DNA of 64,000 nt from Vicugna pacos. Lineage: Eukaryota; Chordata; Mammalia; Artiodactyla; Camelidae. Positions 1 through 13,300 of the stretch are shown piece by piece. Both the position numbers and the translations under genes were made by a program. The notes beneath the pieces were generated by a model. That model was given only the letters and a program-made list of their open reading frames with translations, was not told the DNA's origin and made no database searches. Where the stretch lies: the NCBI RefSeq assembly GCF_048564905.1, contig NC_132989.1:6183257-6247256 (forward strand), read 5' to 3'. Position 1 is the stretch's first letter; each line of letters begins with the position of its first letter.

Positions 1-170
1 CTACATATAAAATAGATAACAGGGAACTATATTCAGTATATATCAGTATCTTGTAGTAATCTCTAATGAAAAGGAATTTGAAAAGGAATATATGTAATGT
101 GTGTGTATGACTGAAACATGCTGTACACCAGAAATCGACAAACATTGTAAACTGACTTTACTTCAATTTT
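1..170 (+). repeat. L1 3' end fragment, cut by window edge
   Basis: The segment has the typical cetartiodactyl L1 3' tail in plus orientation. It reads through a run of AAAAGGAATAT-type words, then ACATTGTAAACTGAC and TTTACTTCAATTTTTAAAAA. The same tail recurs at about 58.5 and 59.6 kb, and in reverse complement at 9.3 and 42.3 kb. It is non-coding. Confidence 0.75.
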
Positions 171-865
171 TAAAAAGTGGGAAAAAAGAAACACCTCTTA
201 CTAAAATCCACGCCCACCTAGCCTGAGCTTCCAGCAGCAGAGTGATGAGGGGAACCCCCCTACCTCACCCCACGCCCACAAATGTCGCTGCTGGCCGAGC
301 TGGCTCCTGTCTCAGACTCTTGTTCCAAGTAGCCGCACCTGCCCCTGCTGCTGACCGAAAGCTCTGTACCCCAGGTGTGAAAGTTGAGGAACGCTGGCTT
401 CTAGTGTTAGCTTTGACACTGGTTTTGCACGATAGCCTGGGGTTAACTTCCTAGATTTTCTCTAAGCTGAGAAATGACAGTGCAGCTTTCCAAGTCTTAC
501 TCAGCGGGAGGAGCACCTTTTGAAACAAAGCTCACTTTGACACGGCTGCACCATGGGCCGGGTATATGGCTCACTTCTTGCACAAGCCTGAGCAAGTGCT
601 AGTCAGGGGAGAGATCATATCAGAATATAGCTGAGACCCTGATCGCCCAGGATAAGGGAGCCTGAGATGACCCCGGTACCACGCTCTGCGCTTCTGTGTG
701 ACGGTGGTTAGGGCACTGCGCCAGGTGCTTTTCCAGGAGTGTCTAATAGTGATAACGGTCTTTCTTACGGAGCTTTGCAATTTATAAACCTTTAAATGTA
801 TAAATTTATAAGACAGTAATCTTCACTGCCAACAGGTCTTACTGACCCCTCCACTCTGGAGCTCT
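171..865. other. ZNF496 intron, nothing recognised
   Basis: This is moderately GC-rich single-copy-looking sequence inside the gene, upstream of the first visible exon. I see no exon with a frame that continues the protein, and no clear repeat. Confidence 0.4.
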
Positions 866-1071
866 AACCTTTTTGTGGGTGTGTGGGGAGTGGTAATTAG
901 GTTTATTTATGGAGCTTTCACCTTTTTTTTTTTTTTTTTTGGGTAGGGTCGGGGAGATAATTAGGTTGGTTGGTTTGTTGGTTTTAATGAGGGTACTGGA
1001 GATCGAACCCAAGACCTTGTGCATGCTAAGCATGAGCTCTACCACTGGGTTATACCCCTCCTCCCCAACCT
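866..1071 (-). repeat. Vic-1-type camelid tRNA SINE
   Basis: On the minus strand the element opens near 1071 with GGGGAGGAGGGGTATAACCC. A-box-like (GTGGTAGAGC), GCTTAGCATGCAC and B-box-like (GGGTTCGATCTCC) blocks follow, as in a tRNA-derived SINE. The tail runs through AT-rich sequence and a T-run (plus strand, about 921-940), with a partial second tail motif at about 866-920. It is a diverged SINE, not a working tRNA gene. Confidence 0.85.
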
Positions 1072-1320
1072 TTATTTCAGATTGTGGGTGGTAAAGCTGA
1101 GGTCCCTGGACCTGCTAGGAGGCACGTAGCTAATTGGTGACAGCCACCTTGAACCCAAGCTTTCCGTGTTGAAGTCCCCATTGACATGTCTGAAAGCAGA
1201 GTGACAGAAATGCTTACGGTTTGCAAGTACTTTTTGTGTGCATCATCTGGTAATCTTCTTGCTACAGGTGAGAAAAGAGACCCAGGATTTTATGAGATAT
1301 CCTTTTCTGATCTCTTTCAG

Positions 1321-1397
1321 TTCCGCAAGACACTTCCCTTCTTCAGGAAGCGAGTGTGAGGGACGCACAGCAGGTGACTGCCCTCCAGCTGCCCCCG
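1321..1397 (+). CDS. ZNF496: ZNF496 exon, linker between SCAN and KRAB
   Basis: The acceptor is TCTCTTTCAG at 1320 and the donor GTGAGTGA starts at 1398. The exon completes a split codon with 2 bases and then gives [20 protein letters not shown] followed by LQLPP. This is colinear with the human stretch just before KRAB, and it ends in phase 0. The frame is fixed by the next exon. The intron that follows is about 12.3 kb. Confidence 0.88.
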
Positions 1398-4300
1398 GTG
1401 AGTGATTTCTGCAAGACTCTTTAAGAACTCCATGTTTGCCTCTCCTTAAGCTGCAGGGCAACTTTTCCAGGACCCCAGGCCAGCTTGCTGTCTGCCACAC
1501 AGGCTGTTCAGCCCTGGCCCAGACAGACTAATACAGGAAGGACATGGGTTTATAAGGTGCCCTCCTGCATCCCTCCCGCCCACATGGTCCTGGCTCTTCC
1601 CTGTGCTGGCTGTTTGTCATCTCCTGGAGCCTTTGTGCAGACAGTGATGGTGGAAGACAGATGCCCTCGAGTCCTCATCTGTCGTCTTCCTGGCATCTCA
1701 GAGTTTCTTTCCTATGAAAAAAGAGACTCCACTCATTTCCTAGGGTAGTTTTTATTTAGTAATAATCACAGTGGTAACTATTTCAGCAATGTTAGGAAAC
1801 GGAGGGGAAAATCACAGATCATTTCAACACCCTCCCACAACCGTTCAGTGGGTTTTCAGGGGGTTTCCTCTGCGTTTTCCCCTTCCACGTTTCCACACAA
1901 GGCTGACTTTCTCAGGTGTCCTCGCAGGATAGGGGCTGGTCTTAGTCTGGCAGGTGCTCTCAGTCTCCTCTTTCCCGCCCAGTTTCTGCCTTCAGCCGTG
2001 GTTTCCAACCATACCCCTTCGTTTTTCCTTTAACGCTTTCCGTTGGCTGGCATAAAATTTAGTTTTTACAGCATCTCCTTGTGCAAGAGTAGATTATATG
2101 AAGGTGTGGACCTCATTTCATTACTTGGTCCCTGGCAGATGGAGGACTGTCTGATGGACATCTGTACAGTAAACACAGCTCACGCTAGCTCTCAGGATGG
2201 TGCATTCGATAAGACCTTAAACTTGGGGAGTGCAGAGTGCTCAGGAGGGGAAGGAATTAGCCAGGGCACATGGGATGGGGCGTCTCCACTCCCTCAGCAC
2301 TGTTCCCAGGGGCCCGGGTGCTCTGCGCATGTGTTGTCAGCGTCTGCCATGTACTGTGATGGCTGATGACAAATGATCCAAAGGAGGTGAAACGCACATG
2401 ACCAGTATGACACACAAAGACATACTGAGAATTTAATATCTAATGAGCTTCGGTACTTATCTTTTGAGTTTCCCCAGGTTCCTGTAAATGCCATAGTGAA
2501 CAGAAGATGTAGATTTTGATAAGTCATTGCTATTTCATCACTCAGTTGAAGATAGTTTCTGCATAGTGCGCTAAGAGTCCCGTAACCATCATGAAGTTCT
2601 TTTTGTTTTGTTTTGTTCTGTTTTTTGGTCCAAAGTAGACTTTAATGGTTTTGAGCTATTACAAACCAAGATTCAGTATAATCATATGTCCATGTATGGG
2701 AGGTGCATTATATAATGGGGTTTTTTTGAATTAAATTCTTTGGAGAATACAAGCAATGTTTATTGAAGGATAAACTTAAGATTAAAATATATCCTAATTT
2801 GAATATATGTGTACTCAAAAATGTATTTAATACACACAATTCAAGTCCAAAGGTAACTGCCACAATTACGTAGAACTAGACCCACGAAAGATTTTTTTTC
2901 GGGAAGGGGTATTTTAATACTGACGTTGTTTAGAATTGCTAACAGATACTGTTAGTAAAAAGAACACCTTTAATGATGTTAATATTGGTTTTAGATTTTA
3001 ATATTTATTTTAAATTTTAGAAAATACAAGACTTACTGTTAGTATTCAGAGCAGACCATTTCCATCTTATCAACCTTGATATCCCACACTCCCTGACCAA
3101 ACTATCCATTACCAGAAACTTTTAATGTTACATAACTTCTTTTTTCACCCAGCATTAATTTATTAGCTAACCAGCTAATACTTATCTTTTGAGAGAATTA
3201 AGTGATTTTTAATTTAGTTTTAATAATATAAGACAAATCTAGTGAAATAACACTAAGTGTAAAATACACATTTCATTCAAAGAATAGTAAGAATATAGTG
3301 TTGTTTTGCAGTTAAGTTTTAAGGTTGACATTAGTCGATTTCTCTGCAAAGGAACTTTACATAAGGGATTCTTTATGTCAATGAAAGAAAAAAATTAAAT
3401 TAGTTTAAAGTATATAATAAGTTATTGAAAGGAATGTATATGGTTGAAATAACATGAACTAGAACTTCAGATTGTTTGGGGTGAAGATCTGTTTACTGTT
3501 GTCATTTCAAGAAAGTTATATAAATTGCTTTGTATAGCATGTAACATTTGGGAACTGACTGTCAGGCAGTATGATTCTGTGGAGCCTCAGCTAGGGTTCT
3601 GCATATATCAATGGTCCATTTTCATTGCTGAGTAGAATTCCTTAATACAGCTGTACTGCAGTTTGCTTAACCATTCACCTGTTGAAGGACATCTAGGTTT
3701 GTTTCCAGTTTGGGGCCATTTTGTGTAAGGCTGCTATAAACAGTTACATCTTTACAGTTTTCATTTCTTCGGGGTAAATGCCCAGGCATGCAATTGTCGG
3801 GTTGAGTGGCAACTACATATTTAGTTTTGTAGGACCACCATCTCCTTTTCCAGAGCAATGATACCATTTACATTCTTACGAGCAGTGTATGACCGACCTA
3901 CATTCTCTACATCCTCCACTATTTGTTGTTGTCACTTTTTTTATTTTGGCCATTCTGATAAGCGGTATCTCATGATGGTTTGAATTTGCATTTTCCCTAG
4001 TGGCTAATGATATTGGACATCTTTTCATGTGCTTATCTGCCATCCCAATATCCTCTTATGTGAAATGTTTTTTCATGACTTTCCTGTTCTTATTGAACCA
4101 TTTACTTTTTTTTTTTTTAATGTTGTTTCAAGAGCTCCCTATATATTCTAGGTAATTGTCCTTTGTTGGATATGTGTTTTGCAAATATTTCCTTTTGCTC
4201 TGGAACTTGTCTTCCCATCCTTTTAACATTTTTTTTTTCTAGCAGAGCAAAAGTGTTACATTGTCATTCAGTCCGGATTGTCAGTTTTTCCATTTTAAGA

Positions 4301-7300
4301 ATCATGTTTTTGGTGTAAAGTCTGAGAACTCTTTGCTTAGCCTTAGACCCCAAAGAGTTTTCTCCTGTTTTTTAGTTATATAATTACACGTTTTACGTTT
4401 AAGTTAATGATCTATTTAATCCATAATCTGTGATCCATTTTCATATAGGTCCATGATCTCTAATTTTTGTATAAGGTGTGAGACTTAGGTCGAGCTTTGT
4501 ATTTTTTTGCCAGTGGATATCCAGTTGCTCCAGCACCATTTGTTGAAGAGGTTATCTTTCCTCCATTGAATTGCTTTTGTTCCTTTGTAAAAAAAATCAG
4601 TTGTGCATATTTGTACAGGGCGATTCCTGGGTTCTCTGTTCTGTTTCATTGGTCTGTTTGTCTCTTTCTACTTAGTACTGCAGGATTTTGATTACTGTAA
4701 CTACACATTATGTATTGAAATTGGGTAGATTGATTCCTCCCATTTTATTCTTTTTTTAAAGAATTATTTTAGCTATTTCACTTGGTTTGCCTTTGTCTGA
4801 ATTTTAGAATAATCTTGTCCATATCTACAAAAGGTCTTACTGAGATTTTGATAGGAGTTTTGTTAAACCTGTATATCCATTTGGGGAACATTGACATTTC
4901 TGGCATCTGAATCTTTCAGTCTGTGAATGCAGTCTGCCTCTCCATTTATCCATTTCTTTGATCTCTTTGTCTCTGTTTGTAATTCTCAGCATATAAATTC
5001 TTCATGTGTTTTGTTCGATTTATACCTAGATTGTTCATTTTTTGAGCAATTGTAAGTGATAATATATTTTTAATTTTGATGACAACATACACGTTTAGAG
5101 TATAAGGAGTTGATTTTTATATGTTTACGTTATATTCTGTGACCTTGCTGGTTTGATGCACCCAGTTTAGGGAGGGTTTTGTTTGTTTGTTTAGAGTCCT
5201 GAATTTTCTATGTAGACAATCATGTCTTCTGCAAATAAGGGCAGTTTTATTTCTTTTTTTCCAGTTTGTATGCCTTTATTTCCTTTTCTTGCCTCATTGC
5301 CTTGGCTAGAACTTCTAGCACGGTGTCAGACAGCAGTGATGAGAGCAGACACCCATCCTGGCCTTTTTCCTGCTTAGGGTGAAAGCATTCAGTCTTTCAC
5401 AATTAAGTATAATGTTCATTGTGAATTTTCTGTAAATTCTCTTTATCAGGTTGAGGAAGTTTCTCACTTTCTGTTTTTCTGGAGTTTTTATTATATGTGA
5501 TTATTGAATTTTATCAAAGCCTTTTCTACTTCAGTTGATATGACCATGTGAATTTTCTTTGGGCTGTTAATATTGTGGGTTATATTGGTTGCTTTTTGAA
5601 TATTGAACCAACCTTGCATCCCTGGAATAAACCCTTTCTTGTCATGGTACAAAGTTCTATTTATATATTGCTGAATTTTATTTGCTATTACTTTGTTAAG
5701 GATTTGTATATCTATATTCATGAGAAATACTGGTCAGTGGTTTTGTTTGTTTGTTTTCTTTGCTGTTTTTGTCTAGTTTTGGTCAGGGTAATACTAGTTT
5801 CAGAAGATGAATTGGAAAGTGTCTCCTCTCCTTATTTCCTAAAAGAGAGTGTGCAGAATTGTCAATTCTTTGAATATTTGATAGGATTCTCCAGTAAAAC
5901 CAGATGAACCTGGGGGTGTGGTGGGGGTGGGGTGTGTGTGTGGTATTTCAATTATAGATTCAACTTACTGAATCATTACAGGGCTATTTATACTGTTTCT
6001 TGGTGGATGAGTTGTGATAGTGTGTGTTTTTTTAAATAATTGGTTTATTTAATCAAAGTAGTCAAATTTATGCATGAAGAGTTATTTGTAGTTTTTCTTT
6101 ATCATCTTTTTGTTAGGTCTGCTATCTCCCTCGTTCATTCCTGATATTGAAAATTTATACTTTTTTTTTTTGGTCAGTCTTGTTTTCAATTTTATTGATG
6201 TTTTCAAAGAACTAGCTCATTGTCCCATTGATTTTTCTCTGTTGCTTTTCTGTTTTCAATTTCATCGATTTCTGTTCTCATCTTCATTACTTACTTCATG
6301 CAGCATGTTTTGGTTGGCTTTACTATTCGCTTTCTAGGTTCTTGAGGTAGGAGCTTAGATTACTGGTTTGAGACTTTACCTCAAATGTAAGCATTTCTGA
6401 CACAAGCATTTTAGTGCTATAGGCTTCCCTGCTTTAGCTACATACTGCTGTAGTAACAGCCCACAAATTGTAATACGATGTATTTTTGTCTACATTCACT
6501 TCAGTGTATTTTTAAATTTCCTTTGAGCCTTCTTCTTTGAACCAAGGATTATTTAGAAGTGTGGTGTTCTGTTTCCCAGGACTTGGGAATTTTTCTTTTA
6601 TTTTTCTATTATTGATTTCTAGTTTGATTCCATTGCTTTCAGAGAACACACTCCATATGATTTCGACTCTTTCAAATTTGTTTGGAGTTTCTCCTCTCCT
6701 TCCGGGATTTTGATGATCCAGCGTATGGTCCGCCTGGGTATCTATTCTGTGAGCATTTCAATAAGAATACATACTGTGCTGTTGATAAGTGAAGTGCTCT
6801 CTGAGTATTGATTGGATCCTGTTGGTTGATGGCGCTATTGAGCTCTTCTGTATCCTTGCTTATTCTCTAATTGATTGTTTTATCCGTTTTTGAGAAGAGG
6901 GATGTTAAAATCTCCAACTATAGTAGTTGATTTGTCTATTTCTCCCTTTAGTTCTGTCAGTTTTTGCTTCCCGCATTCTGCAGCTCACTTGTTTGGGGCA
7001 TATACATTTAGGATTGCTGTGCCTTCTTGTTGGGTTGACCCTTTTATTATTATGTAATGTTCCTATCTCTCATGATTTTCTTCACTCTGATGTCTACTTA
7101 TCTGGTAAATAGAGCTACTCTTTCTTTTGATTAATAATTGCGTAAGTATTTTCCATTCTTTCACTTCCACTCAGCCTATATCATTAGGTTTGAAGTTCCT
7201 TTTAAACAGCATATATAGTTGGGTCATACTTTTTAATCCATTCTGTCAATCACTGCATTTTAACTGATGTACATAGACCATTTGCATTTAATGTAATTAT

Positions 7301-10300
7301 TGACATGTTAGGACTTAAGTCTTTTTTTTTTCTGTTTGTTCTGTTTTTTGTTTCTTTTCTTTTCCTTGCCTTCCTGTGAGTTGCTCGAACATTTTGAAGA
7401 ATTCAGTTTTGATTTACCTAGTGTGTTGTCAAGTGTATATCTTTGTATCGTTAAAAAAAAATACTCAAGTGATGCTTGTTAAAGATGGTAAGGCACGCTT
7501 CATTCAGGACCACTGCCGTAGATGTAGGGACCACTGCAGTGGGATTTTACAGTAGAGGAGAGAGATGGGGCTTAACTCCAAACACAGCATGAGCAAGTGG
7601 GAATTTATAGCTTATAGCCAAGGAGCAGACTGGGGGGAGGTCGGTGGATGGAAAATTACTAAGAGGAAGTATAAAGGATAAAAGGGATTCGGGCTAGACC
7701 AACCTACCAGGATTCTTGCTGAAGACAGGCCAAGGTGATGAGCCATCACCTAGGGGATGATGAGGGATGAGGAACCCAATCAGACATGGAAAACAGGAGG
7801 TTCTACTAAAACTGACTCATGCTAAAATTGGGTTTTACAAGGAAGTGCATAGATGGGCCCAGGGGAAGTTTCAGGAACCTGACTAAGGTTTGGTCAAGCA
7901 GAGAATCTTTGTCAATATACCTTTTCAGTGACTGCTCTAAGTATTATATATACATAACTTAACACAATGCTTTGCATCCCTTCCCCCTCCCCCTTTTATA
8001 CTTCAGTTGAGTTAAATAGTTTCTCTACATTTAGAACCACGTCAGACAGTGTTATAACCTTTGCTTCAACTATCAAACCTTACTTAGGAAACTTAAAAAG
8101 GGGATGGAAAGCCTGTATTTACTCATATTTCGGCTTAACATTTTCTTTCTTCCTTTCTTAGGTTCCACGGTTCCTCCTTTTGTTGTTTCCTTTATGTTTA
8201 GAGAATTTTCTTTAGCCACTCTTTTAGGATAAGTCTGCTGGCGATAAATAAGCTGTACTTATTTTTGACTCATCTGAGGGTGTCTCGATTCCTCCTTCAT
8301 CCCTGAAGGGTATTGTCATCAGATGTAGGATCCACAGTTGACAGTTGTCTCTCAGCAGTTGAAAAACACGGTGTCCCTTCCTTCTCACCTCCATGACTTC
8401 TGACCAGAAACCTGCCATCCTTCAAATTTCATTTTCTCTTGTAGGGAAGGTTTCATTTTTCTCTGGCTACTTCTATGATTTTTGTTTTTCTGATTTTGTC
8501 TTCAGGTTTCAGAAGTTTATCGTGATGTGTCTTGGCATGGATTTCTTTGGATTTATCTGTTTGGAGTTTACTTCACTTTTTGATTCTGTGGGCTTATGTC
8601 TCTTTTCAAATCTGGGAAGTCTTGAGTCAGTTTTCTCTTCGAGTACTTTTTCAGTCCCACTGACTGAGAGTTCTGGGACCCTGATGACACAGATGTCATC
8701 TTTTGTTGCCGTTCCAGAGTTAACCTGAGACTCTGTTCATGTTTTCTTGGTCTGTTTTCTCTGTTTTTCAGATTGGACAATTTCTCTTTTTTTTCCTTCA
8801 AGTTGGCTGACTTTTTTCTGCCCCTCCGTTCTGCTATTGAGCCCATCTACTGAGCTCTTTATTTCAGTATTGTGGTTTTCAGTTCTAATGTTTCCATACA
8901 TTGTTGATGTATCCAGTTATTGTTTAAATCTTCTGTGTTTTGTTTTTGTTTTGCCAAGACCTTCTATTTCTTTGCTCTTTATTTTTTCAGTTGTTTTAAG
9001 CATTCTTGTAATTGCTCATTACAGCATTTTTATCACAGCTTCTTCCTTTGTCATTAGTTCTCACATCTCTGCCATCTCATTGTTGGCACCTAGTGACAGT
9101 CCTTTTTTAAATTCAGTTTGACATTTTCCTGGTTCTTGATATAGTGAGTGATCTTCTATTGAAACCTAGATGTCTTTATGTTGCATTATGAGTCTCTGGA
9201 TTTTATTTAAATCTTTTACTTAAGTTTTTTTCTTTTTTGTCTTAATCTTTATGGAAGTATAGTTGATTTACAGTGTTGTGTTAGTTTCAGGTTTACAGCA
9301 AAGTAATTCAGTTATATGTATACATATTTTTTTCTTTTCAGATTCTTTTCCATTATATATTACAAGAAGTTGAATATAGTACTCTGTGCTATACAGCAGG
9401 TCTTTGTTGTTTATTTATTTTATGTATAATAATGTGTGTCTGTTAATCCTCAACCCCTAATTTATCCCTCCCCCCTATTCCTCTTTGGTAACATAGTTTG
9501 TTTTCTATGTCCGTGAGTCTGTTTTTGGTTTGGTTTGTAAATAGAATTTGTATCTTTTTTTTAAGATTCCACATGTAAGTGATATAATATGATATTTGTC
9601 TTTCTCTATCTGACTTACTTAACTCAGTATGATCTCTAGGTCCATCCATGTTGCAGCAAATGGCATTATGTCATTTTTTATGGCTGAGTAATATTCCATT
9701 GTACCACATCTTCTTTATCTAGTCATCTGTTGATGGACATTCAGTTTGTTTCCATGCCTTGGCTATTGTAAATAATGCTGCTGTGGACATTGGAGTTCAT
9801 GTATGTTTTCAAATTATAGTTTTCTCCAGATATATGCCCAGAAGTGGGATTGCTGGATCATATGGTAACTCTGTTTTTAGTTTTTTAAAGGAAACTCCAT
9901 ACTGTCCTCCACAGTGGCTGCACCAATTTACACTCCCACCAACATTCCCACCAACAGTACAGGAGGGTTCCTTGTCTCTACATCCTCTCTAGCATTTAGG
10001 TTCTGTTTTTTCTTATAGGTTAAATTTTTATGTGCACCACATTCTGTTTCTGAACTTTTCCTCCTCTTCTGTGTTGGCCCTTTTTTGTTCCACACCACAT
10101 TTCTGATTTTGTACTCTTTTATAAAATAGTCACCTTACCAATTTGTTAAGCATTTTCTTGCAGTTCTTTCTATATTGCTAATATTACTCATTATTTATAC
10201 CACCATAAGTTGATTGAAACATGTTTCAATTTTTTTAGTTGAAATAGTGTCATCTTTTCTTTTATGATAGTAAAGAATTTCAGTTTATAAAGAGCAACTG

Positions 10301-13300
10301 ATTAGAAAATAGAAACATAGGTGAAGAAAATAAATTAGCATCTCAAAGAAGACAAAATTCCATTGGCCAGTAAACCCCAAAGAGAGTTATTCTTCAAGGA
10401 AAGAGGAGTTACACTTTTATGAGTGCTTCATACCCACAGTGTTGCTAGAAGCTTAGACATTTGACAGTACCCAGTGTTGTTGGCAAATGTGTATAGAAAC
10501 AGACATGCCAGTGCATTGCCAGTGGTACTGTACCTTATGTCCCCCACTTGAAGAACGATGTGGAAATCCTTAATATCCATCAAGATGTGTATTCCCAATG
10601 CTCCCTCTGCATCTCTGCTCTGGAGAGATGCCCATGGATGGGGTGACAGATAAGAGAGTTCATCGAGCTGTTGCTTGTAATAGCAAAGTACTGGGGAAAA
10701 CATGAACATTGTCAACAGTAGAATAATTCTATGAAACTATATACATGAAAGTCAGTGAACTACACCTACATGTATCAACATGAATAAATCTTAAACAGAA
10801 TGATGAGTGTAAGGTAAGTTTAACATTAAAAACATACAAAACAGGGCTGTCACTTCAAACTATATTCAGGTGTAGTGGGAGTCTAAAAAGCACACATAGA
10901 ATATTAAACACCAAATCCAGAATGCAGCTGACCTCTAGGAAGGTCTAGAGATGAGACTGGGACCAGGAGAAGCTCAGAGGAAACCATAATCCCACCTGTG
11001 GTATACCACACCCTTTCAAAGAAAACCTGAAGCAAAGACTATTACCTATTTTAATAATTTTTACACCTTAGTGGGGGTACATGGGTATTTTGTTTCAATT
11101 TTTAATAATAAAATGTAAATGATACATGCTTAGAGTAAGCCTTCAGGTGCTAGAGAAAAGTGTAAAGAAGAAAAGAAACCTCACGTACGATTCTGCCAAG
11201 CAGTGTGTTCTCCGTCCTTAACACACATCTCTGCACACATCTCTAATGATTTCCTTAGGAAAATCTCCTACAAATAGAATTACTGGATCGTAGGGTATGC
11301 ACGGGTATGCTTCTGCTGTGTTCTCCCAGATATTGCCCAGAAATGTGCATCTTTCCCAATCGAGTTTGAAGGCCTGTTTTCCTACATCCTGAAGTGCCCA
11401 GGGGAGCACCACACTTTTAATCTTCTCTAATCAAATGGACTTGGGTGGAAAAAAAAAACCCTCATAAATAATTGTAAACGTATGCCCGCAGTAATGTAAA
11501 TATAAGACTGTTGAATTTCACTTGTATTCCGATGGTTGACATTTTAAGACACAATGTGTGGTTAGCAAGATTTCTAGGGGCCCACGAGACAGCTTTAACC
11601 CAACAACTCCCAATCTTGACTTCTTGTCACAGTCACTTGTGGAACTCTTCATAATTTTTTTTCCTTGAAAGGATAATGCTATTTCATAATTCAGGAGACA
11701 CTAGATGATATTACTGAACTGATATTAAATTTGGGGAGTATTAGAGTGGCATTAGTGACATTTTGGCTAGATGGTTCTTGGTTGCGTTGGGCTATCTCAG
11801 GTGCAGCCCCAGGGGTGTGGAGCAGCATCCTTGGCCACCACCCACTCAGTGTCAGTAATGCCCACCCCTTAGTGGTGAAAAATATGTCTCTAAACATTGC
11901 CAGATATCCTCTGGGTGTAGAATCAATCCCCCTTGGTTGAGAACCACTGTGCTACAAGAATTGTGCTGATGTAGGGGAGTAACTTTTTTCTCAGGAGATT
12001 CATGCTGAGGCACATGGGGGTACCATGTCGTGGTGCCTGCAGGTCCCCAGGAATCCAGGAGAATGAGTAAACATACCCACCGTACCACTTACCATGTATG
12101 TGAGAGGGGGGAAATGACCAAAGGGTACGATGTTAATTTACCGAATCTAGTCGAAGAGTTGTATGCTCCTCCTATTCCTTGTATTGCTCTGTTTTCTCTA
12201 GGTTTACTTTTAAAAATTAAAGTGTGTATGTGAAGGAGGAAGAGTCCAAAGGTATCAGAGCAGAGTCATTGAAAACTCTCCTTTCCCATGCCTGCACCAC
12301 ACCCCCCACACCCGGCCCCTAGGGCAACCAACCAGATGGCAGGGCCTGGTAATTCCAGAGATTTAGATACAAGGATATGTGTTTATTATGAATTCTTAAA
12401 AAAAAAAAAAAGATGTTAGTATATTATACAGAAGTACTATGGGTTGCATTTTTTCCCTTCAAAATTTTATTTTGAAGTCCTTTCCGATTAACTTTATAAA
12501 GGACTTGTTTTGTTTTGTTTTGTTTTAACCCAAAATGGAAATTTATTTTAAATGCTTTGTGACTGAAACACTCTACAGAAACTATGTGCCTATGAAGCCA
12601 GTAAATAGTGACATGCTTAGTAGAAACAATACATTTATGTATTTATGTTCTTCTGGGATTAGAAGGTACAAACAAGTGTCAGCTAGACCAATAGTTGTCC
12701 ATCTTTCACATTTTACTTCTCCCTAATGTTCTATTAAATGACCAAGGCTCCAGATTATTACAAACAAAACGAAGAATTTTTCAATGACATTTACATTACT
12801 GTCAGTCTATTGTTGTATTAGTATTTGCAGGAAATTGAGAACCTAGCTTCATGCTCTAACTGGCAAGAATGTATATTTCTATTTTGGAAATGATGTTTTT
12901 ATTTTTATGGTCTCCTGGTATTATGTGGCTATGCCATTATTTCAAAAGTTAAAGTTAATTTTTGACACATTCCCACGGTTCGTAACACAAAGTGCAAGAA
13001 AAGCCTCCCTGCTGCACCTGACCCTGGGGGTCCCAGCTACCCCCACAGAAGCAGCCAGCAGTCAGCATATCTAGGCGCTGTGCACACGGGGGCCACCTAG
13101 ACAGCCTTCTGCACAGCTGCTTTTTCATGTAACGGAACACCTTGGAGAGCTTCCTACTCAGTGCAGAGAGTCCGTTATTACTTCTGGTAGGGGTGTGATC
13201 ATGCCTTGTGGGATGTCCTGTTGCTCACTTACACAGTTCTCTGTTGACGAGCACAGATGTTTTCCGTCTTTATTGCATCAATGTTGCAGTGAAGGTGCTC

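Noticed and set aside
5548-5907. 119-codon plus-strand hydrophobic frame, membrane-protein-like
   Set aside because: It is the reverse complement of a broken L1 ORF2. T-rich antisense L1 often mimics membrane segments. Similar plus-strand frames at 8393-9121, 35921-36211 and 37312-38133 were rejected for the same reason.
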